Part shown: piece by piece, positions 7,317 through 15,819 of the stretch
How the letters are laid out: every line of letters begins with the position of its first letter
Numbering within the stretch: the stretch's first letter is position 1
Assembly (NCBI GenBank): GCA_017940955.1
Contig: JAGAXP010000327.1
Coordinates: 1-31,139 of the forward strand
DNA: 31,139 nt
Direction of reading: 5' to 3'
DNA from: Oribacterium sp.
GTDB lineage: Bacteria; Bacillota_A; Clostridia; Lachnospirales; Lachnospiraceae
Notes under the pieces: model-generated
The model's database searches: none
Told to the model about the DNA's origin: nothing
The model's input: the letters and a program-made list of their open reading frames with translations, nothing else
Program-made: the position numbers and the translations under genes

Positions 7317-8249
7317 TTATTGCTTCTTCAGGTTTCTATCGAAAAAGTCTGCGATCAATTCCTTGACGGAATCCTGGAAGAAATCCTTTGTGCCGTGACC
7401 GGCGTTATGAAGAATATAAAGATCTGCCTTGTCACCCTGACCGGCATCAATTATCTTCTGGTAAAAATCTTCACTTACATCCACCGGTACCAGCTTATCA
7501 ATGTCTCCGTGCATGATCATCATAGGACACATTTTGTCGCTGATGAGATATGGAGGGCTCACCTTCTTTGAACGCTCTATCATATCTTCATTATACTCTC
7601 CACCCATAACGGCTCCACCATGGGAGGCTGCAACATTTTCCCAACGATAGTTTGCGGGGTCGGCATTATACAGCTTTTCCTCAAATCTGAGAAGCCATGG
7701 CAAATCAACCGGTCCGAACAGATCCACACAGGCCTGTACTTCATCGGATTCGGATGCCCACTCACTTCCGTGGAAGTCATCAACGTTCATTCCGGCCAGG
7801 GATGCAAGATGCCCTCCGGCTGATCGGCCGATGATTCCTATACGGTTTGTGTCAATCTCATACTCATCAGCATGAGCTCTTAAAAATCTGATTGCGGTTT
7901 TTACATCGATAATCTGGTCGGGCATATGTCCTTCGGCAGAGCTTCTGTAATAAATCGAAGCAACCACATATCCCAGGTCTGCGAGAAATGCCATCTCAGC
8001 CACCATGAGATTTTTGTCGCAGCCTCTGTAGCCGCCGCCCGGGATCCAGACTATACAGGGCTTTGGAGTCTTATCCTCTTCGTCTACGATTCCTGCCGCA
8101 AATCTCATTTCACTGTTTCCGTTCTGCAGCATTACAGACATCTCCAGTTTCATAGGATTTCCGTTAAGGTCTTTTACTTCACTGTAAACTATACTGTCCA
8201 GGAAATTGATACTCTTTCTCTTCTTTCCGGGTTCTATTACTGTTCTCAT
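7317..8249 (-). CDS. Alpha/beta hydrolase (esterase/lipase type)
   Basis: A 310-aa serine hydrolase of the alpha/beta fold, carboxylesterase/BD-FAE-like. It shows the oxyanion-type WIPGGGYRG (HGG-like), the nucleophile elbow GRSAGG, an acid loop HGDIDKLVP, and the C-terminal histidine in HNAGHG. No signal peptide, so it acts in the cytoplasm. An AAGGA site precedes the ATG. It is the last gene of the transporter 1 operon, about 100 nt after tctA, which suggests it processes an imported compound, for example an ester or lactone of a sugar acid. That substrate is inference. Confidence 0.85.
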   Translation of the reverse strand: MRTVIEPGKKRKSINFLDSIVYSEVKDLNGNPMKLEMSVMLQNGNSEMRFAAGIVDEEDKTPKPCIVWIPGGGYRGCDKNLMVAEMAFLADLGYVVASIYYRSSAEGHMPDQIIDVKTAIRFLRAHADEYEIDTNRIGIIGRSAGGHLASLAGMNVDDFHGSEWASESDEVQACVDLFGPVDLPWLLRFEEKLYNADPANYRWENVAASHGGAVMGGEYNEDMIERSKKVSPPYLISDKMCPMMIMHGDIDKLVPVDVSEDFYQKIIDAGQGDKADLYILHNAGHGTKDFFQDSVKELIADFFDRNLKKQ

Positions 8250-8345
8250 TATATTCCTTCTTTCATTTTCAAAATGTCACCGATGAACAGCTGTGATTTC
8301 ACTGTTTCCTCAGCCTTTTTCAATGCATAAATGTTTTTTCTGAAT

Positions 8346-9851
8346 TTACGCTGACTTCGCTAATTTCCTTGCGCTGTTTTTTTTTAATGCTTTCTGGATC
8401 ATTGGTCCGAATAAGCTGTAAACAGTTATAAGAATAAAGATCAGCGAGATAGGTCTTGTGAAGAAAAGTGAGTAATCACCTTTTCCATAAGATACACCCA
8501 TCCTGAAGTAGCTCTCTATTTTTCCGCCCAGGATAAATGCAAGCATAAGCGGAGTCATGGGAAGTCCAAAGTAATCCATCACTATACCAACCAGTCCGAA
8601 GAAAAGTACCAGATAAACTGAGAACATGGAGGTTGTCGATGAAAAGGCACCCATAAACGCAATCATAAGGATCGCACTGTAAAGGTAGTGATATGGTGCC
8701 TTAAGAAGCAATGGAAAATACTTCTTTGTAAGGAGCTCAGTTACAAAAATAAGGATTGCAGAAACAAGTACAGTTGCAAATATAAGATCAGCCAGTACAG
8801 GATTTGTTCTTATGAACATAGGCCCCGGTTGAAGACCATGGATGGTCATGGCTGACATAAGAAGTACGGTTGTGGCATCTCCGGGGATACCAAGTGATAT
8901 CATCGGAATGATAGCACCGCCGACACCGGCATTGTTGGCTACCTCTGTGGCCCATACGCCCTCATCCACACCTGTTCCGAAAAGCTCCGGATGCTTTGAC
9001 ATTTTCTTAGCCTGACCGTATGCAAGGATGTTCGAAATACCTGAACCCATGCCGGGAAGGAATCCTATCCAGAGACCGATGAACAATGAAACCACAATTA
9101 CCTTAATGTTATCTGTAAAGTCCTTAAGCGTAAGTCCGATTCCGCCGAGAGCGCCCTCGTCAACCTTGGGCATCTCCTGGTTGCCCTTTGCATAGCTTGT
9201 AGCCACCTGCTGAAGGGCGAAGGTTCCCATGAGAAGGCAGACAACATTGATACCACCGAAAAGGTTATAGTTGTTAAATGTAAATCTCATCTGATTTGTT
9301 ACGGAATCGGTTCCGACGCAGGCAAGCCAGAGACCAAGGAAAGCTGCTGTCATTCCCTTGAAAACAGAACCATTTGAAAGTCCAACAACCATGGTTATGG
9401 CCATGAGGCAGAGGCTGAAATACTCCCATGGTCCCAGTTTTAATGCTATCTCCGCAATATATGTGGAGCAAAGTGTAGCAACGATGATGGAAATGAAAGT
9501 ACCGATGAAGGAACCTGTGATACCGATGGAAAGTGCCTTTGCAGCCTGTCCTTTTTTGGTCATAGGATAACCGTCGTAGCAGGTTGCAATGGAAGCTGCA
9601 GAACCGGGAATACCTACAAGAACTGCAGCAATGAAGGACCCCGAAACACCACCAACGTACATACCAACCAGCATTGAGAAGCTGAGTTCAGTACTCATTG
9701 CAAATGTCAAAGGAAGTATAAGTGTGATACCCAGTCCTCCGGAAAGTCCGGGGATGGCACCGAGAACTGCCCCCACCAGCGTACATAAGTACATCATTAT
9801 GAAATTCATGGGCTGAAGCAGTGTCAGAAGTGCTGTCATATAATCTGCCAT
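8346..9851 (-). CDS. tctA: Tripartite tricarboxylate-type transporter, large permease TctA (system 1)
   Basis: Large membrane subunit of a TTT-family secondary transporter, using an ion gradient and a TctC binding protein to import organic acids. The 501-aa protein is almost entirely hydrophobic, with about a dozen membrane segments. It carries the family signatures GAIPGLSGGLG near residue 30 and a PGSAASIATCYDGYPM loop near 85, plus LGIPGDATT in the second half. AAGGAG precedes the ATG. It follows tctB in the order tctC-tctB-tctA-hydrolase. The neighbouring sugar-diacid genes suggest glucarate or galactarate as substrate, but TTT specificity cannot be read from the sequence. Confidence 0.92.
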   Translation of the reverse strand: MADYMTALLTLLQPMNFIMMYLCTLVGAVLGAIPGLSGGLGITLILPLTFAMSTELSFSMLVGMYVGGVSGSFIAAVLVGIPGSAASIATCYDGYPMTKKGQAAKALSIGITGSFIGTFISIIVATLCSTYIAEIALKLGPWEYFSLCLMAITMVVGLSNGSVFKGMTAAFLGLWLACVGTDSVTNQMRFTFNNYNLFGGINVVCLLMGTFALQQVATSYAKGNQEMPKVDEGALGGIGLTLKDFTDNIKVIVVSLFIGLWIGFLPGMGSGISNILAYGQAKKMSKHPELFGTGVDEGVWATEVANNAGVGGAIIPMISLGIPGDATTVLLMSAMTIHGLQPGPMFIRTNPVLADLIFATVLVSAILIFVTELLTKKYFPLLLKAPYHYLYSAILMIAFMGAFSSTTSMFSVYLVLFFGLVGIVMDYFGLPMTPLMLAFILGGKIESYFRMGVSYGKGDYSLFFTRPISLIFILITVYSLFGPMIQKALKKNSARKLAKSA

Positions 9852-9876
9852 TTTTAATGTCTCCTTATTTCAATAC

Positions 9877-9908
9877 CAAGTCCCTTTCATAATTCTCTTC
9901 GGGACTTG
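9877..9908 (-). other. Hairpin between tctB1 and tctA1
   Basis: CAAGTCCC pairs perfectly with GGGACTTG over a 16-nt loop. No U-tract follows on the minus strand, so it is more likely an mRNA processing or stabilising element than a terminator. Confidence 0.45.
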
Positions 9909-9950
9909 AGTTGTTTTTCTGTCTAATGTAATCAGACTGTATCTTTTGCA

Positions 9951-10436
9951 TCAGATCATCTTGATTCCGAGGCTGCTCCAAAGTGTTCCCTTCGGAAGGG
10001 GGATATTGAAGCCCTTTGTAAATCCAAAGTAGCAAATGCTTCCCAGCAGTATGCAGAAAATGATGCAAAATACTGCATTAAACTTCTTCTCACCCTTTAG
10101 TGTGAAAATGAACAGGAAAAGTCCTGCCATGGAAGTGATCCAGAAGCCGATGAAGTCCATGAGGAATGCGAACAGAAGACATTCAGCTATGATGATGGCA
10201 AGACGTGTGTAACCTGCCTTATCCAGATACTCTTTGTTTTCATCCTTTTTTCCGTCAAACACCATAGAAAGGATAGCGAATACCGCTATGCCTATTGCGG
10301 AGATAAACGGAAAGAGTCTGGGACCAGGCTCGTTGGAAACAAGCAATTCAGGGATATGGGCACTCTCAAATGCGATCCATGCGGAAAACAGCACCATGAA
10401 AATCCCCATAACATATGTACGGTTGAGTTTTTTCAT
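9951..10436 (-). CDS. tctB: TTT transporter small permease TctB (system 1)
   Basis: Small membrane subunit of the TTT transporter, 161 aa with four predicted membrane segments, the family pattern. The start MKKLNRTYVMG at 10434-10436 has an AAAGGAG site at good spacing; an in-frame ATG 27 codons upstream runs into the tctC-tctB hairpin and is rejected. TctB is poorly conserved in sequence, so the assignment rests on size, topology and its place between tctC and tctA. Confidence 0.85.
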   Translation of the reverse strand: MKKLNRTYVMGIFMVLFSAWIAFESAHIPELLVSNEPGPRLFPFISAIGIAVFAILSMVFDGKKDENKEYLDKAGYTRLAIIIAECLLFAFLMDFIGFWITSMAGLFLFIFTLKGEKKFNAVFCIIFCILLGSICYFGFTKGFNIPLPKGTLWSSLGIKMI

Positions 10437-10474
10437 AATAGGTTGCTCCTTTAAATGTTTTAATTTAGAGATGA

Positions 10475-10523
10475 TTTTCAGAGAGGTTGTGCCCGGCAGA
10501 GTCAACATACCGGGCACTGAAAA
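10475..10523 (-). other. Hairpin between tctC1 and tctB1
   Basis: A GTGCCCGG/CCGGGCAC stem (8 bp) enclosed by TTTTCA/TGAAAA. Lying directly after the binding-protein gene, it probably stabilises tctC mRNA or gives partial termination, so that binding protein is made in excess over the permeases. Confidence 0.6.
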
Positions 10524-10539
10524 CTATGAAAAAATATTA

Positions 10540-11709
10540 TTATTTTTTGAGACCCATCGATGTTACAAGAGCGTCAAGATTTGACCACTCATCGTCGAGA
10601 CCCTTCTGAGAATCAGCAAGATTTGCAGGCTCAGCGAAGGTTGCCATCTTGTTCATGCCGTCAACATAGGAAGTCTGCTCTTCTGCCTTTACGATAGCCT
10701 GGTTGATAGCCTCAGCAGCTTCATCTGAAACACCTGCAGGAGCAAGTACATAGTAGTTTGAATCCCATGTGGTTTCTATGCCCTGCTCTAAAGTTGAAGC
10801 AAACTTCTGATCAAGCTCTGAACCGAGAAGCTTGCCCATAGACTCAAGAGTAGAAGCTTTAGGTCCGAGGGTTCCGAGAACTGTAAGCTTTCCGTCAGCA
10901 TCATAATCCTGAGCATTAGGAATTGAGCAGTTTGCAATGTTTATTGCGTTAGAAGCTACGTTTGTAAGCTTGTCAGCCTCTGATGAACACTGTACATAGT
11001 TTACAAGAGAAGCATCACCAACAAGTGCATCCATGAATGATGTGAAAAGAATCTGCGTTGTTCCGCCAAGTGAGCATCCTACAGTAAGCTCACCCGGATG
11101 AGCCTTGATATACTCAGCAAGCTCTGTGAAGTTTGTGTACGGTGCTCCCGGATTTGCGATGATAGCCTGCGGACCGCCCTGATTGAGAAGTCCTACCGCT
11201 CTCATATCATCCTTAACGGAAACGCCTGAAGCGCCAGTCAAGAACTTGATAACAGCTCCGCCGTGGCAGGTAAGAAGTGTTGTTCCGTCAGCCTGAGCAT
11301 TCTTAGCATGCTGCATTCCAACTTCTTCTGTGTCGTAGTTTGTAACTACGAAATTAACATTAGGGCAAACCTCAGTAAGCGCCTGGGTAAGATAACGTGT
11401 GTAAAGGTCGGTTCCGCCGCCTGCCTTTGCAGGAACATCTACATAAACCGTGGTTCCGTCAGGCCAGACTGTGCTTACATCTACAGCTCCTGCTGCTCCT
11501 GTATCGGCAGCTGCGGCAGTTGTTTCGCTGCCTGCTTCCTGCTTTGCTTCAGCGGTTGTTTCACTTCCTGCTTCCTGTTTTGCTGCGGCGGTTGTATCGG
11601 CTGCCTTCGCTGCAGCTGTTGCAGCTGTGTTTGATGAAGATCCGCAGCCTGTGAGCATGCTAAGTGCCATTGCCGCTGTGATTACTGTTGCCATAAACTT
11701 CTTTCTCAT
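10540..11709 (-). CDS. tctC: TTT transporter substrate-binding lipoprotein TctC (system 1)
   Basis: Extracytoplasmic solute-binding protein of the TctC/Bug family, 389 aa. The N-terminus is a lipoprotein signal with lipobox LTGC, so C22 is lipidated and the protein is anchored outside the membrane. Residues about 30-72 form an Ala/Thr/Glu linker with a 12-residue tandem repeat (KQEAGSETTA at 44 and 56). The binding domain follows, with VPAKAGGGTDLYTR typical of Bug proteins. A strong AAGGAGG site precedes the ATG. It is the first gene of operon tctC-tctB-tctA-hydrolase and is divergent from LysR1. The ligand is probably a carboxylate; glucarate-type is inferred from context. Confidence 0.93.
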   Translation of the reverse strand: MRKKFMATVITAAMALSMLTGCGSSSNTAATAAAKAADTTAAAKQEAGSETTAEAKQEAGSETTAAAADTGAAGAVDVSTVWPDGTTVYVDVPAKAGGGTDLYTRYLTQALTEVCPNVNFVVTNYDTEEVGMQHAKNAQADGTTLLTCHGGAVIKFLTGASGVSVKDDMRAVGLLNQGGPQAIIANPGAPYTNFTELAEYIKAHPGELTVGCSLGGTTQILFTSFMDALVGDASLVNYVQCSSEADKLTNVASNAINIANCSIPNAQDYDADGKLTVLGTLGPKASTLESMGKLLGSELDQKFASTLEQGIETTWDSNYYVLAPAGVSDEAAEAINQAIVKAEEQTSYVDGMNKMATFAEPANLADSQKGLDDEWSNLDALVTSMGLKK

Positions 11710-11743
11710 AAATCCTCCTTACAGTTAAACCTCAGCCCATTGG

Positions 11744-11767
11744 AATTTCTACTTGCGAAAGGCTGTT
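11744..11767. promoter_or_regulatory. LysR-type box 1 (T-N11-A)
   Basis: GGAATTTC..GCGAAAGGCTG holds the dyad TTC-N7-GAA, a classic T-N11-A LysR box. A second copy begins 59 bp away. Confidence 0.5.
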
Positions 11768-11802
11768 GCCGCCTTCATATTTCTGAGACTTCAATTCACC
11801 GG

Positions 11803-11826
11803 AATTTCGCTTTGTGAAGGGCTGAT
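11803..11826. promoter_or_regulatory. LysR-type box 2 (T-N11-A)
   Basis: GGAATTTC..GTGAAGGGCTG repeats box 1 in the same orientation, again with TTC-N7-GAA. The pair is a probable site for LysR1 controlling transporter 1. Confidence 0.5.
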
Positions 11827-12091
11827 ATATGTATTTCACATTAGTACAGGTTATTTTTGAACAGGCCTCCATCTCTTAAATTAATAAAAATTTTTCGGGT
11901 TTATAATTTTCAAAAATCAGGGTATACTTATGCAGAAATACATAAATCTTTTTGATTTGTCTTGCGACCTTTCTTAATATGGTTTGATTATAGGGATTTA
12001 TAAAAAATGTATCAATCTTGAAATAGTTATCCGATTTATTAGCAAAAGTTATAGATATATGGCTGCATTAACAGATGAGGAGAATGATGGC

Positions 12092-13075
12092 ATGAATATA
12101 AAGGCATGTACCTACCTTGTAACAATAGAAGAATGTAAATCACTTTCAAAGGCAGCCAAACAGCTTGGTATCTCCCAGCCTGCACTTTCGAAATTTCTGG
12201 CAAATACCGAAGCCGGTTTAGGGCATCAGCTTTTCATGAAAAGCCGTAAATCTCTGGTACCTACGGATGCCGGAAAAATATATCTTGAGACTTGCAGAAA
12301 TATCATAAACATTAAGCAACGGACCTATGCTTCCATTGCTCAGCTTTCTATGGCACCATCCAGTACCATCACCATAGGGATTACACCTTTCAGAGGTTCC
12401 CGGTTTTTCAGTAATATCTATCCTGCTTTTTCTGAAAGATTTCCATTTATACAGATTCAGACAAAAGAAGGATATATGTATGAACTCAAAGAGGCTGTTA
12501 AGAAATCAGAAGTAGATTTGGTGATCGGAACGATAACCCCCTCTGATGAAAAGGATTTTACATTTGCCTCCGTAGCCTATGAGCAAATGTGTCTGGCGGT
12601 TCCCCTTTCTCATCCCGCAGCTTCAAAAAGCGATGACTCAGGGAACTATTTTCCGACCATAAACATTAAAGAATTTTCAGATGCCCCTTTTGTTATGTGG
12701 GGATCAAGTACAACAAACTCGAAAATAGTAGAAGAATATATGGCAAGAAATAACTTCACTCCCACAGTTGTACAGCGAAGCAACAATGCCCTTATGATGA
12801 ATGAAATGCTTAAGACCGGTGTGGGCGTCGGATTTCTCCCCCGTTCCTTCTGCAGAGCTCACGAGGGCAGAGTCTACTTTTCCACCTGGCCGCCGGTACA
12901 GACCTTCAACGGAGTCTTTTACCTAAAGGACAGACAGCTTTCAGAAGCAGAACGCTATTTTATTTACCTTATGATCAAAAACTCCCTTATATCCGATACA
13001 CGTATCGGTACCAATGTTTATTTCAACAAAACCTCCCGAGCCGTAATCAATGAATTCGGGGGCTTCAAAATGTAG
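12092..13075 (+). CDS. LysR-family regulator (LysR1)
   Basis: A 327-aa LysR-type regulator. The N-terminal winged helix-turn-helix covers residues 1-60 (KAAKQLGISQPALSKFL), followed by a periplasmic-binding-like effector domain ending in a GVGVGFLPRS segment. The start MNIKACTYLV at 12092 is chosen because GAGGAG lies 9 nt upstream; the frame is open for 36 more codons but these do not look like LysR sequence. Divergent from tctC1 and next to two T-N11-A boxes, it very probably regulates transporter 1 in response to a carboxylate. Confidence 0.92.
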   Translation: MNIKACTYLVTIEECKSLSKAAKQLGISQPALSKFLANTEAGLGHQLFMKSRKSLVPTDAGKIYLETCRNIINIKQRTYASIAQLSMAPSSTITIGITPFRGSRFFSNIYPAFSERFPFIQIQTKEGYMYELKEAVKKSEVDLVIGTITPSDEKDFTFASVAYEQMCLAVPLSHPAASKSDDSGNYFPTINIKEFSDAPFVMWGSSTTNSKIVEEYMARNNFTPTVVQRSNNALMMNEMLKTGVGVGFLPRSFCRAHEGRVYFSTWPPVQTFNGVFYLKDRQLSEAERYFIYLMIKNSLISDTRIGTNVYFNKTSRAVINEFGGFKM

Positions 13076-13089
13076 GCCCTGTACATAAA

Positions 13090-13185
13090 AAAAGATCCGG
13101 CATACATCCTTTTAAATACGAAGCGCTGTAACTTATAAAATCCATAACAGCAGAACGTATAAAAATGAATGTATTCCGGCTCTTT
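13090..13185. terminator. Bidirectional terminator-like structure between convergent LysR genes
   Basis: AAAGAtCCGGcATACAT at 13091-13107 pairs with ATGTATtCCGGCTCTTT at 13169-13185, with a smaller GCTGT/ACAGC stem inside. It lies between the stops of LysR1 and LysR2 and probably ends both transcripts. U-tracts are short. Confidence 0.5.
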
Positions 13186-13226
13186 ACTATATATGCCAGG
13201 TGTTTAAAAAACCGGGTTCGATTTAA

Positions 13227-14192
13227 TCAGGCAATAAAATAACGTTTCAGTTCCTTCACTGCCGCATCAATGATCGGAGATGAGGTTGTTTTTTTGTGAA
13301 TCGCAGTGAGATAAAAATAGCAGGGATCTCTGAAGGACTCTATGCGAATCCCATCCTCTTTTACCAGAGATCTGGGAATGACAGCCTTACACTCACCGTT
13401 TTTCACCAGAGACAGTGCAATGTTAAAGTCGTTGGTTTCTGTGTATATCTCCGGAATATTGCTTTCCTCCGAAAAAATCCTGTCCAGAATCTCTCTTAAA
13501 TATGAATTCTCTGCAGGGATAGTGACCGGGAGTTCTCTTAAATATGAATTCTCTGCAGGGATGGTGACCGGACGCTTATCAAAAGCAGTTGAACGAACAT
13601 CTGCTTCTGTTTTATCAAAAGCCTCGGAAAAATCCATATCTGAATCAGTACTTAAATCCGTTGTCTGATCATTCCCGCCCGGAGAAACCATAACAAGCTC
13701 ATCCTTAAAGATGTGAATGTAGTCAAAAAAATCCCTCTGCTGATATATATCCGGAATGAACGCCATGTCAATGCTTCCGTTCTCAAGAGCCTCACGGGTA
13801 TTCATGGTATTGTTGGTATGAACTCTGACAGAAACCTTCGGAAACTGTTTTTTCAGCTTAGGAAGTATATTTATATAAACCACCGATTGAAGATATGGGG
13901 CTACGGAAAAATCAAAAACCACCTTATCTTCATCATTCAGACTGTTAAGCTTCTTCTGTGCCAATGCTTCCTCACGAAGTATCGCACGTGCCCCGTTAAG
14001 ATAAATCTTTCCCGCATCCGTCAGCACCATCTTTTTCTTCTCTTCCCGGAAAAGAGGCGGAACCCCCTCCTGCTTCAGCTTCGCAAGCTGCTGGGAAAGT
14101 GCTGACTGGGTGATATACATCTTCTCCGCCGCAAGAGACAGATTCCCGGTCTCCGCAATGGCAACTATATATTCAAGCTGTTTCAGATCCAT
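13227..14192 (-). CDS. LysR-family regulator with internal duplication (LysR2)
   Basis: A 321-aa LysR-type regulator: helix-turn-helix in residues 1-60 (AAEKMYITQSALSQQLAKLK), then the effector domain. The start MDLKQLEYIV at 14190-14192 has an AGGGGG site about 8 nt upstream. The effector domain carries an unusual acidic insert (about residues 175-205) followed by a 14-residue tandem duplication, PVTIPAENSYLRE at 208 and again at 222, matching a 42-bp DNA repeat. The domain resumes normally (ILDRIFSEESN onward), so the reading frame is kept. It is divergent from the methyltransferase-STAS gene and convergent with LysR1; its targets are unknown. Confidence 0.9.
   Translation of the reverse strand: MDLKQLEYIVAIAETGNLSLAAEKMYITQSALSQQLAKLKQEGVPPLFREEKKKMVLTDAGKIYLNGARAILREEALAQKKLNSLNDEDKVVFDFSVAPYLQSVVYINILPKLKKQFPKVSVRVHTNNTMNTREALENGSIDMAFIPDIYQQRDFFDYIHIFKDELVMVSPGGNDQTTDLSTDSDMDFSEAFDKTEADVRSTAFDKRPVTIPAENSYLRELPVTIPAENSYLREILDRIFSEESNIPEIYTETNDFNIALSLVKNGECKAVIPRSLVKEDGIRIESFRDPCYFYLTAIHKKTTSSPIIDAAVKELKRYFIA
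13492..13575. repeat. 42-bp tandem duplication inside LysR2
   Basis: Two units, 13492-13533 and 13534-13575, each starting TCTCTTAAATATGAATTCTC and differing at only a few positions. The length is a multiple of three, so 14 residues are duplicated in frame. Confidence 0.9.
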
Positions 14193-14424
14193 AACGAATC
14201 CCCCTACTGGTAAATATCTCATACATCATATAGCCGAATACATTTTACAGCAAGAATTATTAACAGTTCAGCCAGTGAAAAATTAATAATCAGATGCACC
14301 GATCCACGCTAATATTTCTCATTATATTAACCGATATAACAGGATGTGAGCGTAAAACATTTTTCTGCTGACTCATAATACAAAATATCATTTAAATATT
14401 CCTTATAAACTGAGGTAATGATCT

Positions 14425-15636
14425 ATGGAGAGAAAAGAACTATTATTTGCAGTTAACCCTGTGTTTGCCACAGCTAAAGGCTGTCTTGGGCTGTTAAGTC
14501 AGACCGGCATCAAGGAGGCAGCTGATCTTGCAAAGGTTATTGATTTAACAGTACCGAGATCTTCTGATACACCGCCTGAAATACTAAGATCCTATATGGT
14601 GTCCAACGAGGCACGCTATCATATCGGTAATAAAATGGCCGAGCAGTCCGGCTGTGATGTGATCATCGATCTCCCTTGCGGATATGTTCCAAGGGGACTT
14701 TCCATATCAAAAGCAGGTAAACATTTTTATGGTCTTGATCTGCCTGCAGTTGTTGAAGAGCTTGAACCTGCCATCCGCGGACTTGCAACCAAGGAGCAAA
14801 ATGAACTGATGCATTATCACGCTGTTGATGCAACAAATCTTGATTCACTAAGAGAAGCTCTTAAAGATGTTCGCGGAAAGATATGTATCCTGATGGACGG
14901 TCTTCTTGGATATTTCAACAAACCTGAGCTTGACGCTGTTTGCCATAATATCCGTGAACTTCTGAAGGAGCATGGCGGGATGTGGATCACAGCCGATAAG
15001 TTCAGCCGCGAACTTGCAGCTGTGACATTCTCAGCATTAACAGACGCAGATGGAGAGATCGTCAAGGAGATGATGGAAAAAGGCGGTACCAAAGTCGCAG
15101 ACATTCCCATCAATCATACAGTTATACAAGGTTCTGTACCTGAAGCAAAAGAGTATTTTACTGAACTGGGATTTGAAATAAAAGAAGTCACCTATAAAGA
15201 AGTATTACCTGATCTTCTGAGTCTTAAAAATAACCCGGAAGACATGGATAAACTCCGTAAGGCATATGATGATATCATTCTTTGGGTGATGACTGTAAAG
15301 GCAGGAGAAAAATCTGATACAGAAAATACTAAAAAGTTCGATGTCAGCTTTAACGCAGATGGTGACAGACTTCAGTGCAGTATCACTGGCCGTCTGGATA
15401 CCATCACTGCCACTGAGCTTCTGTCAGGATTCGAGGCCCATAAAGGAACTGCTTTTAACGAGATAGTAGTTGATCTGAAAAACACAGAATATATCTCGTC
15501 AGCCGGGCTCAGAGTGCTGCTCATCATGTGTAAATCTCTTCCTGACCAAAAAAGATTCCATCTCGAGAATCCATCAACGGAAGTACTTGATATATTGAAC
15601 GTCACAGGTTTCGCAGAGATCTTTAATATTGATTGA
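14425..15636 (+). CDS. SAM-dependent methyltransferase fused to a STAS domain
   Basis: A 403-aa two-domain protein. Residues about 1-295 resemble class I methyltransferases of the leucine-carboxyl-methyltransferase type: glycine-poor motif I DLPCGY at 82-87, an acidic residue D105 after the second strand (YGLDLPAV), and MDGLLGYF further on. Residues about 306-403 are a STAS (anti-sigma antagonist) domain with D-x-YISSAGLRVLL; S358 or S359 is where SpoIIAA/RsbV-like proteins are phosphorylated. GAGGT precedes the ATG. It stands alone between LysR2 and a strong terminator. The target of methylation is unknown. The fusion suggests a methylation activity switched by a partner-switching kinase; that is inference. 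Confidence 0.85.
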   Translation: MERKELLFAVNPVFATAKGCLGLLSQTGIKEAADLAKVIDLTVPRSSDTPPEILRSYMVSNEARYHIGNKMAEQSGCDVIIDLPCGYVPRGLSISKAGKHFYGLDLPAVVEELEPAIRGLATKEQNELMHYHAVDATNLDSLREALKDVRGKICILMDGLLGYFNKPELDAVCHNIRELLKEHGGMWITADKFSRELAAVTFSALTDADGEIVKEMMEKGGTKVADIPINHTVIQGSVPEAKEYFTELGFEIKEVTYKEVLPDLLSLKNNPEDMDKLRKAYDDIILWVMTVKAGEKSDTENTKKFDVSFNADGDRLQCSITGRLDTITATELLSGFEAHKGTAFNEIVVDLKNTEYISSAGLRVLLIMCKSLPDQKRFHLENPSTEVLDILNVTGFAEIFNID

Positions 15637-15743
15637 GTTCCTTTCAGAAGCCTGCTCCTTCATCATCAGTTTTGCATCCTGAATTTACAAAATTGAAAAA
15701 AACAATATTGATTATATTTGTGGGAAATTGAATTTACAAATAC

Positions 15744-15783
15744 AAAAAGCACGAGTGGATGTAGGTCCATCTCGTGCTTTTTT
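15744..15783. terminator. Strong bidirectional intrinsic terminator
   Basis: AAAAAGCACGAG pairs with CTCGTGCTTTTT, followed by more Ts on the plus strand and, by symmetry, on the minus strand. It ends both the methyltransferase-STAS gene and the convergent aldo/keto reductase operon. Confidence 0.92.
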
Positions 15784-15819
15784 CACATTGGGGTCTGACC
15801 CCCTTACAAAATCATTATG

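Larger units (their letters stand above)
11710..12091. promoter_or_regulatory. Divergent promoter region of tctC1 and LysR1
   Basis: An AT-rich 382-bp gap between divergent genes. It holds the promoters for both, plus two near-identical LysR-type boxes at 11744-11767 and 11803-11826. No other gene is seen; the in-frame extension of LysR1 upstream of 12092 is not credible as coding sequence. Confidence 0.6.

Noticed and set aside
11263..11728. Cys-rich and Ala-rich plus-strand reading frames opposite the start of tctC1
   Set aside because: They mirror the low-complexity Ala/Thr/Glu linker of the binding protein, have no ribosome site, and match no family.
11984..12091. 36-codon N-terminal extension of LysR1
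   Set aside because: Not LysR-like and lacks a ribosome site, whereas GAGGAG fits the ATG at 12092.
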